A stretch of DNA of 64,000 nt, taken from Streptomyces albus subsp. albus. Its GTDB lineage: Bacteria; Actinomycetota; Actinomycetes; Streptomycetales; Streptomycetaceae. The notes below the pieces were generated by a model. It did not search any database. It was given only the letters and a program-made list of their open reading frames with translations, and was not told the origin of the DNA. Of this stretch, positions 37,803 through 45,368 are shown one piece after another (positions within the stretch are counted from its first letter, which is position 1; each line of letters begins with the position of its first letter). The position numbers and the translations under genes are program-made. The stretch is taken from contig NZ_JODR01000004.1 of the NCBI RefSeq assembly GCF_000725885.1, positions 224,812 to 288,811 on the forward strand, in the 5' to 3' direction.

Positions 37803-38225
37803 GTGACCACCGCAGGTCCCCCCGTACGCGGCCGGTCGACCCGGCAGCGCGCCGCCGTCTCCGCCGCACTCGCCGAGGTCGAGGAGTTCCGCAGCGCCCA
37901 GGAACTGCACGACATGCTCAAGCACCGGGGCGACTCGGTGGGGCTGACCACGGTCTACCGCACCCTCCAGTCCCTCGCCGACGCCGGCGAGGTGGACGTG
38001 CTGCGCACGGACGAGGGCGAGGCCGTCTACCGGCGGTGCCGCAGCGACGACCACCACCACCATCTGGTCTGCCGCAACTGCGGCAAGGCGGTGGAGGTGG
38101 AGGGGCCCGTCGTCGAGAAGTGGGCGGCCTCCGTGGCCGCCGAGCACGGCTTCGTGGACGTGGGTCACACGGTCGAGATCTTCGGCACCTGCGGGGAGTG
38201 CGCCAAGCGCGCCCAGGACTCCTGA
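37803..38225 (+). CDS. zur: Zinc uptake regulator, Fur family
   Basis: A 140-residue zinc-sensing repressor. The winged helix has RQRAAVSAALAEVEEFRSAQELHDML and SVGLTTVYRTLQSLADAGEVDVLR. DDHHHHLVCRNCGKAVEVEG supplies a regulatory His cluster and the first structural CxxC; the second CxxC is in GTCGECAKRA. GTG at 37803 has AAGGAG upstream. It follows znuB by 106 bases and the Zur-like boxes lie before znuA, so it closes a zinc feedback loop. Confidence 0.95.
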   Translation: MTTAGPPVRGRSTRQRAAVSAALAEVEEFRSAQELHDMLKHRGDSVGLTTVYRTLQSLADAGEVDVLRTDEGEAVYRRCRSDDHHHHLVCRNCGKAVEVEGPVVEKWAASVAAEHGFVDVGHTVEIFGTCGECAKRAQDS

Positions 38226-38283
38226 GACCGGCCCCGCCCCGGCTCCACCCCGCCCGGCCCCCCTTCGCGCACACGCGCTCCGA

Positions 38284-38489
38284 GGGGGGCCGTGGCGTGT
38301 CCGCGGGGGGCCGTGGCGTGTCCGCCGGGGGGCCGTGGCGTGTCCGCCGGGGGGCCGTGGCGTGTCCGCCGGGGGCCCGGCACGGCCGGCTCCGGCGTGG
38401 GGAACGGCCGGCTCCCCGGTCACGGCGGACCGGGACGGCCGGCTCCGGTTCCGGGGCGGCCGGCTCCGCCCCCGGTGTGGGCCGGCTCC
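38284..38489. repeat. Two adjacent families of ~22-bp tandem repeats
   Basis: Four units of GGGGGGCCGTGGCGTGTCCG plus C or CC run from 38284 to 38370; the first is 21 bp and the others 22. A second set follows directly: CGGCCGGCTCC at 38383, 38405, 38436 and 38457, and GGGCCGGCTCC at 38479, spaced 22, 31, 21 and 22 bases apart. The array fills the space between zur and a convergent tetR gene. Copy number is likely to vary between strains. Confidence 0.85.
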
Positions 38490-38504
38490 CCGGTCCGGGG
38501 ACGG

Positions 38505-39278
38505 TCAGCTCCGGTTCTGGCGGCGGGCGACGAGGGCGGCGACGCCGTCGAGGATCACGGCCAGACCGAAGTCGAACTCCGCCGTGCCCGTCTCGTCGTT
38601 CGTGTCCTGCACCTCGCCGGAGCCCAGCAGTTCCCGGATGGCGGGGAAGTCCCCGGTGCGGGTCAGCTCCGACAGCAGTTGCCAGTAGCGCAGTTCGGCC
38701 TTCTCGGGCTCGGCTTCGCTGTCCCAGCCCGCCTCCGCGATGTCCGCGACCAGTGAGCTGTGGCTGCGTACGTATCCGTTGAGGGTGATCAGCACCCCCA
38801 GCTTCTCCTCACCGTCCAGCCCGGTGTGCCGCAGATATCCGAGGGCCTGCTCCATCCACATGACGCTGTGGGGGCTCAGCGGCGGGGTGCTGATGGGGAT
38901 GCGCACCATCCAGCGGTGGCGGGCCATCACATCGGCGTAGGAGCGGGCCCAGTGCTCCATGCCGGCCCGCCAGCCCTCGGCCGGGTCCGGGCCGGGGACG
39001 GGGAGGCCGACGGCCTCGTCCTCCATGAGGGTCAGCAGGTCGTCCTTGCCGGAGACGTAGCGGTAGAGGGCCATCGTGGAGACGCCGATCTGAGTGGCGA
39101 CGCGGCTCATGGAGACCGCGCCGAGTCCCTCGGCGTCCGCGACGGCGATGGCGGCCGTGACGATGCGCCGTACGTCCAGCCCGCGGGCCGGACCCCGGCC
39201 GGGGCGTTCCCGCAGCCCCCAGGCGATGGCCACACCCTCCGGCAGTCCGCCGGGTGACTCCTGGTCCTTCTTCGCCAT
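38505..39278 (-). CDS. TetR-family regulator of a DrrAB-type exporter
   Basis: A 257-residue TetR regulator. After a charged N-terminal tail (PEGVAIAWGLRERPGRGPARG), the helix-turn-helix reads LDVRRIVTAAIAVADAEGLGAVSMSRVATQIGVSTMALYRYVSGKDDL. The larger C-terminal domain (TetR_C_1 type, as in drug-exporter repressors) has MEHWARSYADVMARHRWMVRIPIS. ATG at 39278 has GGAAGG upstream. It is divergent from an ABC exporter operon, and three iterated sites lie between them, so local drug-responsive control is likely. Confidence 0.92.
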   Translation of the reverse strand: MAKKDQESPGGLPEGVAIAWGLRERPGRGPARGLDVRRIVTAAIAVADAEGLGAVSMSRVATQIGVSTMALYRYVSGKDDLLTLMEDEAVGLPVPGPDPAEGWRAGMEHWARSYADVMARHRWMVRIPISTPPLSPHSVMWMEQALGYLRHTGLDGEEKLGVLITLNGYVRSHSSLVADIAEAGWDSEAEPEKAELRYWQLLSELTRTGDFPAIRELLGSGEVQDTNDETGTAEFDFGLAVILDGVAALVARRQNRS

Positions 39279-39322
39279 CGGGGCGTTCCACCTTCCGGCT
39301 TGCCGTGCACCGCTCGGCTCGT

Positions 39323-39379
39323 GTATAGCATACGCAGTAACGTTTACGGCATACACAGTTTCGCGTATCGCATACGCAG
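39323..39379. promoter_or_regulatory. Three operator iterons spaced exactly 21 bp, in the tetR-exporter promoter region
   Basis: GCATACGCAG (39328), GCATACACAG (39349) and GCATACGCAG (39370) are direct repeats 21 bases apart, two helical turns. The outer two extend to the partial palindromes GTATAGCATAC and GTATCGCATAC. The block is AT-rich and covers the divergent promoters. These are the likely TetR binding sites. Confidence 0.75.
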
Positions 39380-39408
39380 AAGAGCTGTGCGGAAGAGGGG
39401 GACGTGCC

Positions 39409-40350
39409 ATGTACCCAGCGGCACAAGCCGGTTGGGCGATAGAGACCCAAGGACTGAGCAAGGCGTACGGCTCGGTGACCGTGCTGTCCGGAGTGGACCT
39501 GCGCGTGGCGAGCGGCAGCGTCTTCGCCCTGCTCGGGCCGAACGGCGCCGGCAAGACGACCACCGTGCGCATCCTGGCCACACTGACCCTCCCCGATGCG
39601 GGACGGGCCACGGTGGCGGGCCGCGACGTGCGCCGGGAGCGCTCACAGGTGCGCCGCGCCATCAGCCTCACCGGCCAGTACGCGGCCCTCGACGAGGCGC
39701 AGACGGGCGCGGAGAACCTGCGGATGATGGCCCGGCTGCGCGGCCACTCCCGCGCCTCGGCGCGCAGCCGCGCGGCGGAACTGCTGGACCGTTTCTCCCT
39801 CACCGAGGCGGCCGACCGCCGCGTCGGCACCTACTCGGGAGGGATGCGCCGCAGGCTCGACATCGCCGCCGGGCTGGTGACCGACCCGCAGGTGATGTTC
39901 CTGGACGAGCCGACCACCGGGCTGGACCCGCGCAGCCGCCGCACCATGTGGGAGGCGGTCGGCACCCTGGCCCGGGCCGGGGTGACCGTCTTCCTCACCA
40001 CGCAGTACCTGGAGGAGGCCGACCAGCTCGCCGACCGGGTGGCCGTGCTGGACGGCGGCCGGGTGATCGCCGAGGGCACGCCGCAGGAGCTGAAGAAGAC
40101 CGTCGCGGCCCAGCGGCTGGACCTGACGATGGCCGGGCCCGACGCCTACGAGGCCGCCGCCGCCCGGCTGGCCGGACGCCTGCTGCACCGCACCCCGGAG
40201 GGACTTGTGCTGGGCGTGGCGACCGACGGCAGCGCCGCCCACGTGCGGGCGCTGCTGGACGAGGTGGACCCGCAGCGCACCGACGTGGCGCGCTTCGCCG
40301 TGCACAGCCCGACCCTCGACGACGTCTTCCTGGAGCTGACCCATGGCTGA
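39409..40350 (+). CDS. ABC exporter ATPase, DrrA family
   Basis: A 313-residue ATPase of the daunorubicin-resistance (DrrA) exporter family. Walker A is LLGPNGAGKTTTVR, the Q-loop lies in LTGQYAALDE, the signature is TYSGGMRRRLDIAAGL, Walker B is VMFLDEPTTGLDPRSR, and the switch region is FLTTQYLEEADQLADRV. The C-terminal extension, with FAVHSPTLDDVFLELT, is characteristic of DrrA. ATG at 39409 follows GGGGGA. The permease gene overlaps its end by 8 bases. Confidence 0.93.
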   Translation: MYPAAQAGWAIETQGLSKAYGSVTVLSGVDLRVASGSVFALLGPNGAGKTTTVRILATLTLPDAGRATVAGRDVRRERSQVRRAISLTGQYAALDEAQTGAENLRMMARLRGHSRASARSRAAELLDRFSLTEAADRRVGTYSGGMRRRLDIAAGLVTDPQVMFLDEPTTGLDPRSRRTMWEAVGTLARAGVTVFLTTQYLEEADQLADRVAVLDGGRVIAEGTPQELKKTVAAQRLDLTMAGPDAYEAAAARLAGRLLHRTPEGLVLGVATDGSAAHVRALLDEVDPQRTDVARFAVHSPTLDDVFLELTHG

Positions 40351-41089
40351 GTACGCGGTTCTCGCGGGCCGGTCCGTCCGGCTGACCCGGCGCAACCCCG
40401 ACGCGGTGATCACCTCGCTGGTGCTGCCGGTGCTGCTGATGCTGGTGTTCGTCTACTTCTTCGGCGGCGCCATCGAGACCGGCACCACGAAATACGTGAC
40501 GTATGTGGCGCCGGGCGTGCTCATCCTCTGCGCGGGGTACGGCGCCTCGATGACGGCGACCACCGTCTCGGTCGACATGACGAACGGCATCATCGACCGT
40601 TTCCGCGCCATGGACACCAGCGGCACCGCCGTGCTGACCGGCCATGTGGCCGCGAGCGTGGCCCGCAACACGGCGGCGACGGCGGCGGTGCTGGGCGTCG
40701 CCTTCGCCATCGGGTTCCGGCCCCAGGCGCAGCTGACCGGCTGGCTGGCGGCCTGCGGCATCCTGCTGCTGTACATCACCACGCTCTCCTGGCTGGGCGC
40801 GGCGGCGGGCCTGCTGGCCAAGAGCCCCGAGGCCGCGGGCGGGTTCACCTTCGTGATGCTCTTCCTGCCCTACCCCAGCAGCGCCTTCGTCCCGGTGGAG
40901 ACGATGCCCGACTGGCTGCACGGCTTCGCCGACCACCAGCCGGTCACGCCCGTCATCGAGTCGCTGCGCGGCCTGCTGCTGGACCAGCCGACCGGCAACA
41001 GCCCCTGGCTGGCCCTCGTCTGGTGCCTGGGGCTGCTCGCGGTCACCCTCCCGGTGTGCGCGGCGCTCTTCCGCCGGCGTACGGCCTGA
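40343..41089 (+). CDS. ABC exporter permease, DrrB family
   Basis: A 248-residue ABC-2-type permease with about six helices. The N-terminal cytoplasmic helix is followed by VITSLVLPVLLMLVFVYFFGGAI, a typical DrrB start. GIIDRFRAMDTSGTAVLTGHV is the coupling loop, and SSAFVPVETMPDWLHGFADHQPVTPVIESLRGLL is the conserved external/C-terminal motif. With the preceding ATPase it would export a hydrophobic compound or drug. The pair is a self-contained resistance cassette with its TetR; the substrate is unknown. Confidence 0.92.
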   Translation: MAEYAVLAGRSVRLTRRNPDAVITSLVLPVLLMLVFVYFFGGAIETGTTKYVTYVAPGVLILCAGYGASMTATTVSVDMTNGIIDRFRAMDTSGTAVLTGHVAASVARNTAATAAVLGVAFAIGFRPQAQLTGWLAACGILLLYITTLSWLGAAAGLLAKSPEAAGGFTFVMLFLPYPSSAFVPVETMPDWLHGFADHQPVTPVIESLRGLLLDQPTGNSPWLALVWCLGLLAVTLPVCAALFRRRTA

Positions 41090-41093
41090 GCGG

Positions 41094-41128
41094 GCCGGGC
41101 CCGCGCCCCACAGGGGTACGGGCCCGGC
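41094..41128 (+). terminator. Terminator after the exporter operon
   Basis: A perfect 10-bp GC stem, GCCGGGCCCG and CGGGCCCGGC, with a 15-base loop, begins 5 bases after the permease stop. Confidence 0.75.
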
Positions 41129-41163
41129 ACAGCACACCCACCCGGTACAGCACCCGGGCCCGT

Positions 41164-41184
41164 CGGGCGGAGCCGATCCGCCCG
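41164..41184 (-). terminator. Small stem-loop after the second TetR gene
   Basis: CGGGCGGA and TCCGCCCG form an 8-bp stem with a 5-base loop, 21 bases past the stop of the convergent TetR gene. Confidence 0.55.
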
Positions 41185-41204
41185 GCGGGCTCGGGTGTTC
41201 GCGG

Positions 41205-41855
41205 TCATCCGGTGGTGGCCGCCCCGTCCGAGGCCGTCCAGTACCGGCGGCCCAGGCTGATCAGCCGCAGCTGGCGGCGGGCCGTGCGGGCGACGGTCGC
41301 CGCGGGCGGGCCCTCGCCCAGGGCGGCGTCGAGAAAGGCGAAGGCCGTCATCACCATGTGGTCGACGTAGGTCTCCCCCAGCATCCGCAGGTCCTCCGCG
41401 CTCCAGCCGCGGGAGATCTCGTCCTCGGCCAGCAGGCGGGTGACCTCCTCGGCGAAGCGGTCGAGTTCGGCGCCGATGGCGGTGCGGACGGCGGCCACAC
41501 CGCCGTGCCGCTCCCGGGCGACGAAGCGGATGTGCTCGGGGTGCCGGCGCACGTGCGCGGCGATGACGTCCACGAGGTGGTCGATGCGGGCGCCGTCCTC
41601 GCTGTGCGCCGACAGTCCGGCCCGTATCGCCTCGTGCAGGCTGCCCAGTGACTCCTCGACGAGGGCGACGCCCAGGTCGGCCACGTCGCGGAAGTGCCGG
41701 TAGAAGGCGGCGGGAGAGATGCCGACGGCGCGGGTGATCTCCCGCAGCCCGATGCTGCTCAGGCTCTGTTCCTCCAGCAGTGCCAGGCCCGCGTCCAGCA
41801 GGGCGCGGCGGGTGCGGGCCTTCTGCTGGTCGCGTTGCGAGAGGGTGGCGCTCAT
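41205..41855 (-). CDS. TetR-family regulator
   Basis: A 216-residue TetR protein. The HTH is KARTRRALLDAGLALLEEQSLSSIGLREITRAVGISPAAFYRHFRD. The C-terminal domain (VRRHPEHIRFVARERHGGVAAVRTAIGAEL, GETYVDHMVMTAFAFLDAALG) resembles fatty-acid-related TetR regulators such as FabR-type proteins; this is a family resemblance only. ATG at 41855 is chosen to give a standard N-terminus; the frame extends 16 codons further upstream into the operator. Three ACAGTTGT-type repeats lie before it. Confidence 0.9.
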   Translation of the reverse strand: MSATLSQRDQQKARTRRALLDAGLALLEEQSLSSIGLREITRAVGISPAAFYRHFRDVADLGVALVEESLGSLHEAIRAGLSAHSEDGARIDHLVDVIAAHVRRHPEHIRFVARERHGGVAAVRTAIGAELDRFAEEVTRLLAEDEISRGWSAEDLRMLGETYVDHMVMTAFAFLDAALGEGPPAATVARTARRQLRLISLGRRYWTASDGAATTG

Positions 41856-41860
41856 GGGCT

Positions 41861-41935
41861 CAGTAAACAGTTGTGTGCTGAGCGCCGCAATGGGTACCCT
41901 CAATTCAGTGAACAGTTGTCACGACAGTTGTTCAC
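41861..41935. promoter_or_regulatory. Repeated ACAGTTGT / GTGAACA sites upstream of the TetR gene
   Basis: CAGTAAACAGTTGTG (41861), CAGTGAACAGTTGTC (41906) and GACAGTTGTTCAC (41923) share the AACAGTTGT core. The last two form an inverted pair, GTGAAC and GTTCAC at 41908-41935. They sit next to the TetR start and before the small membrane-protein genes, and are probable operators. Confidence 0.65.
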
Positions 41936-42018
41936 CCAACGACGTGCAACACGGACCGCACGGACAGCGCGCAGCACACCGAACGCCGACCCGCGCACGA
42001 GTCGGGAGAGGGGGAACC

Positions 42019-42180
42019 ATGCTTTTCCTCGTCGCCGCATTCCTGCTGCTGGGCGTGCTGGTGGGCCCGCCCGCCCAGCTGCCGCCCGCCGTCACCCTCA
42101 CCGCAGCCGCGGCCATCGCCGCCTGGCTGCTCGTCTTCGCCGTCCGCGAGCGCAACCGCCGCCACCGCCGGCAGGGCTGA
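42019..42180 (+). CDS. Small two-helix membrane protein
   Basis: A 53-residue protein with two predicted membrane helices: LFLVAAFLLLGVLVG and TLTAAAAIAAWLLVFAV, then a basic tail RERNRRHRRQG. GAGAGGGGGA precedes the ATG. It lies just upstream of a DUF4190-like gene and downstream of the TetR operator, so it may be TetR-controlled. No function is known. Confidence 0.6.
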   Translation: MLFLVAAFLLLGVLVGPPAQLPPAVTLTAAAAIAAWLLVFAVRERNRRHRRQG

Positions 42181-42199
42181 GGAGGCCGAGGAGACGACC

Positions 42200-42529
42200 A
42201 TGAGCACCACAGACACCCCCACCCGCCCCACCCGTACCGATACGGGGACCGGCACCGGCCCCCGCGTCCTGCGCAAGGGCCGCACCCGCGTGGGCGACGC
42301 CGACGACATGGCCGTGGCCTCGTTCGTGATGGGCCTGGTCGGACTGCTGGTCTTCAACATCGTCCTGGGCCCCTGCGCCCTGGTGCTGGGCGGCCTGGCA
42401 CTGACCCGCGGCACGACCCGGCGCGGCCGGGCCCTGCTCGGACTGGGACTGGGCGCCGCCGACCTGCTGGTACTGGCCACCTTGATGACCGCCAACGGCA
42501 CCGTCTCCTGGAGCTTCGCCCAGGGCTAG
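42200..42529 (+). CDS. DUF4190-type small membrane protein
   Basis: A 109-residue protein. A Thr/Arg-rich cytoplasmic segment (~35 residues) is followed by [32 protein letters not shown], the DUF4190 pattern, then a basic loop and a second membrane segment [23 protein letters not shown] lies before the ATG. Its stop overlaps the stop of convergent uppS by 4 bases. The family is widespread in Streptomyces and uncharacterised. Confidence 0.8.
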   Translation: MSTTDTPTRPTRTDTGTGTGPRVLRKGRTRVGDADDMAVASFVMGLVGLLVFNIVLGPCALVLGGLALTRGTTRRGRALLGLGLGAADLLVLATLMTANGTVSWSFAQG

Positions 42530-43356
42530 GCCCGCGCGGCGCTCTCCTGCGCCTCGTTGGGCAGGGCACCGCCGAACCGGCGGTCCCGCTGGGCGTACTC
42601 CAGACAGGCCGCCCACAGGTCACGCCGGTCGAAGTCCGGCCACAGCACGTCCTGGTAGACCATCTCCGCGTAGGCGCTCTGCCAGATCAGGTAGTTGGAC
42701 GTGCGCTGCTCGCCGGAGGGCCGCAGGAAGAGGTCCACATCCGGCATGTCCCGGTAGTAGAGGTACTTCGCGAACGTCTTCTCGCCGACCTTCGCGGGAT
42801 CCAGCCGGCCCGCCGCGACGTCCTCGGCGATGGCCCGCGCCGCGTCCGCGATCTCCGCCCGGCCGCCGTAGTTGACGCAGAAGTACAGCGTCATCGCGTC
42901 GTTGTCCTTCGTCTGCTCCTGGGCGACCTGGAGTTCCTGGACCACCGACTTCCACAGCTTCGGCATCCGGCCCACCCAGCGGATGCGGATGCCCAGCTCG
43001 TCCATCTCGTCGCGGCGGCGGCGGATCACATCGCGGTTGAAGTTCATCAGGAAGCGCACCTCCTCGGGCGACCGCTTCCAGTTCTCCGTGGAGAAGGCGT
43101 ACAGCGACAGGTTCTTGACGCCCAGCTCCAGACAGCCCTTGAGGACGTCCATCACGACGCCCTCGCCCACCTTGTGGCCCTCCGTGCGCGGCAGCCCGCG
43201 CTGCTTGGCCCAGCGGCCGTTGCCGTCCATGACGACCGCCACGTGGTTCGGGATCAGCTCGCCCGGGATCTTGGGCGGCCGGGCCCCCGAGGGGTGCGGT
43301 TCGGGCGTCGCGTACTGGCGCTGCTGCGACCAGGACAGCATTCCGCGGCGTGCCAT
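42526..43356 (-). CDS. uppS: Isoprenyl transferase (cis-prenyltransferase UppS)
   Basis: Builds undecaprenyl-type diphosphate lipid carriers for cell-wall synthesis by adding isopentenyl units in the cis form. At 276 residues it is normal. [27 protein letters not shown] holds the catalytic Asp and diphosphate loop. [40 protein letters not shown] and [24 protein letters not shown] are conserved regions. It follows recO in the same direction by 51 bases, the usual recO-uppS pairing of actinobacteria. Confidence 0.96.
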   Translation of the reverse strand: MARRGMLSWSQQRQYATPEPHPSGARPPKIPGELIPNHVAVVMDGNGRWAKQRGLPRTEGHKVGEGVVMDVLKGCLELGVKNLSLYAFSTENWKRSPEEVRFLMNFNRDVIRRRRDEMDELGIRIRWVGRMPKLWKSVVQELQVAQEQTKDNDAMTLYFCVNYGGRAEIADAARAIAEDVAAGRLDPAKVGEKTFAKYLYYRDMPDVDLFLRPSGEQRTSNYLIWQSAYAEMVYQDVLWPDFDRRDLWAACLEYAQRDRRFGGALPNEAQESAARA

Positions 43357-43407
43357 GCGGTTCTCATCTCCAGCGGGCGGAACGGGGGACAGCTGACCCG
43401 GTCGAGC

Positions 43408-44166
43408 CTAACCGTTCGAAGCCTGCCGCACGTACCGCAGGGAGCGCAGCCCCCGCTCCAGGTGCCAGTGCAGATAGGCGGAGACCAGGCCGGAGCCCTC
43501 CCGGCAGTGCCGCGGCTCGGCGGCGTCCGCCGTCTCCCAGTCCCCCGTCAGCAGCGCACCCAGCAGCCGCAGCGCCTCCGGCGAGGGCACCACGCTGCCC
43601 GGCACCCGGCAGTCGCCGCACACCACCCCGCCCGAGGCGACGGAGAAGAAGCGGTTGGGCCCCGGCAGTCCGCACTTGGCGCAGTCGGCGAAGCTCGGTG
43701 CGTAGCCGCCCATCGCCAGCGAGCGCAGCAGGAAGGCGTCCAGCACCAGACCGGCGCTGTGCGCGCCCGAGGCGAGGGTGCGCAGTCCGCCGACCAGCAG
43801 CAGGTACTGCTGCACATTGGGCTCGCCCTCGTGGTCGGTGAACCGCTCGGCGGTCTCCAGCATGGCCGTGCCGGCCGTGTAGCGGTCGTAGTCGGTCACG
43901 ATGCCCTGCCCGTAGGGGGCGATCGTCTCCGTCTGGGTGCACAGCGGCAGCCCGCGTCCCACCAGTTCGCTGCCCCGGGCGAAGAACTGCACGTCCACGT
44001 GGCTGAACGGCTCCAGCCGCGCCCCGAACTTCGACTTGGTCCGGCGCACTCCCCGGGCGACCGCCCGCACCCGTCCGTGCCCGCGCGTGAGCAGCGTGAT
44101 GATGCGGTCCGCCTCTCCGAGCTTCTGGGTGCGCAGGACGATGCCGTCGTCACGGAAGAGGGACAT
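43408..44166 (-). CDS. recO: DNA repair protein RecO
   Basis: Loads RecA on SSB-coated single-strand DNA in the RecFOR pathway. The 252-residue protein begins MSLFRDDGIVLRTQKLGEADRIITLLTRGHGRVRAVARGVRRTKSKFGARLEPF, the N-terminal OB fold. The helical C-terminal domain contains a zinc finger, CAKCG and VCGDC. ATG at 44166 gives the family start; GACAAT lies 6 bases upstream on the same strand and suggests a leaderless message. Confidence 0.95.
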   Translation of the reverse strand: MSLFRDDGIVLRTQKLGEADRIITLLTRGHGRVRAVARGVRRTKSKFGARLEPFSHVDVQFFARGSELVGRGLPLCTQTETIAPYGQGIVTDYDRYTAGTAMLETAERFTDHEGEPNVQQYLLLVGGLRTLASGAHSAGLVLDAFLLRSLAMGGYAPSFADCAKCGLPGPNRFFSVASGGVVCGDCRVPGSVVPSPEALRLLGALLTGDWETADAAEPRHCREGSGLVSAYLHWHLERGLRSLRYVRQASNG

Positions 44167-44574
44167 GAGGGCATTGTCCCGTACGCCGGGGGCGGACCGG
44201 GGACCGCGGGGGCGCATCCAGGCCCCGGAGGCCCGGACCGGGGCCCGCGGGGGCGCGTCCCGCCCCCGGAGGCGGCCGACCGCTGCCGAAGGTCCCGGCG
44301 GCCCCTCCGGGTTCCTGGTGCGCGCTCCCCGGACGGAGTCCGGCCTCCGCCTCGCCGGACGGCAGCCCGGTGCCGTTCGCGTGGACCTGCCGCCCAGCGC
44401 CCCTGGGACGACACAGCGGACGCCCGATGAACCCGGGCCGCCCCCGGGCAGGCGCCCTCCCCCTCGGCGGCTGCCAGGGAGCCCCCACCACGGAGTTCCG
44501 GCACGCGTCGCCGTATGCCGTTCCCGGCGGGGCCCACCCGGCGAGCACCCAGGTGGGGCCTGACACTGAAGCGC

Positions 44575-44740
44575 TGGCGCCACGCTGGCGCCGAACCGGC
44601 GCCATTTCGAGTCGCCCCCTCCTCGCTGCGCCACCACCGCGCACCAATTTACGGAAGTCTCCGCAAATCAACGCCGCGCCGCGAGACTGGTCACCCGAAT
44701 CGGCTCGCCATGGCGCCACGAGTGTGCCACTATGGCGCCA
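44575..44740. promoter_or_regulatory. Helically phased GGCGCC operator array before the RHH gene, plus an AT-rich dyad
   Basis: The 573-base gap upstream of the RHH gene has no gene, but it holds two triplets of NGGCGCCN. The first is at 44575, 44586 and 44597, exactly 11 bases apart. The second is at 44711, a degenerate GTGTGCCA at 44722, and 44733, again 11 apart. The last site lies between a CACTAT -10 element (44728-44733) and the ATG at 44740. Between the triplets is the dyad ATTTACGGA-agtc-TCCGCAAAT (44647-44668). Autoregulation by the ribbon-helix-helix product is the best explanation. Confidence 0.72.
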
Positions 44741-45270
44741 TGGACCTCACGCCCTACGTCGACAACCTCCGCCAGGAGCTGGCCGTCGCCGCGGACGCCA
44801 GCGGTGACGACGCCCGCGCCCTCGCCGAGCGCCTCGCCTCGCCCCTGGAGACCGCCGCCCGGCTGACCCTCCTCAACGCGCTGTCCGCCGCCATGAGCGA
44901 GGTCACGCGGGAGCTGGCACCTGGCTCGGTCGACGTGCGGCTGCGCGGGCTCGACCCGGAGTTCGTGGTGACGGCGCCGCCCACCGCCGAGCCCTTCCAG
45001 GAAGCGCACGAGCCCGCCGCTGCCCCCGCCGCGGCCATGGCGCCACCGCCGCCCGCGGAGGGTGACGACGGCGCCATGGCGCGGATCAACTTCCGTCTCC
45101 CCGCCCCGCTCAAGGCCCGCGCCGAGGCCGCCGCCGCTGCGGAGGGCCTGTCGGTCAACGCCTGGCTGGTACGGGCCGTCTCCACCGCCCTCACCGGCGA
45201 GGAGCGCACCGGCCGGCCGGGCCGCGGCAAGGACTCCGGCAGCCGGGGCTTCACCGGCTGGGCCCGCTAG
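44740..45270 (+). CDS. Ribbon-helix-helix (Arc/HicB-like) regulator
   Basis: A 176-residue protein. The C-terminal part, residues ~113-151, is a ribbon-helix-helix: strand ARINFRLPAPLKARAEAAAA, then SVNAWLVRAVSTAL. The N-terminal ~75 residues are helical then extended (LTPYVDNLRQELAVAADAS, VDVRLRGLDPEFVV), a small HicB-like partner domain, joined by an Ala/Pro linker. No HicA toxin is nearby. The ATG at 44740 lies 6 bases after CACTAT, so the message is probably leaderless, and a GGCGCC operator fills that gap. It heads a cluster with a DUF4097 gene and an ABC exporter. Confidence 0.83.
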   Translation: MDLTPYVDNLRQELAVAADASGDDARALAERLASPLETAARLTLLNALSAAMSEVTRELAPGSVDVRLRGLDPEFVVTAPPTAEPFQEAHEPAAAPAAAMAPPPPAEGDDGAMARINFRLPAPLKARAEAAAAAEGLSVNAWLVRAVSTALTGEERTGRPGRGKDSGSRGFTGWAR

Positions 45271-45368
45271 CCCCGGCCGGCCCCGCCGCCGGCCCCCACT
45301 TCATCCGACTTCATCCGACACCCGCCGCACCGGCGGGAACACCCACGAGTCACGAGGACGCCACAGCC

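Noticed and set aside
38284..38489. Tandem repeats as a CRISPR array
   Set aside because: Units abut without spacers.
44740..45270. RHH gene as a HicAB toxin-antitoxin
   Set aside because: No short HicA-like gene is found on either side; the next genes are DUF4097 and an ABC exporter.
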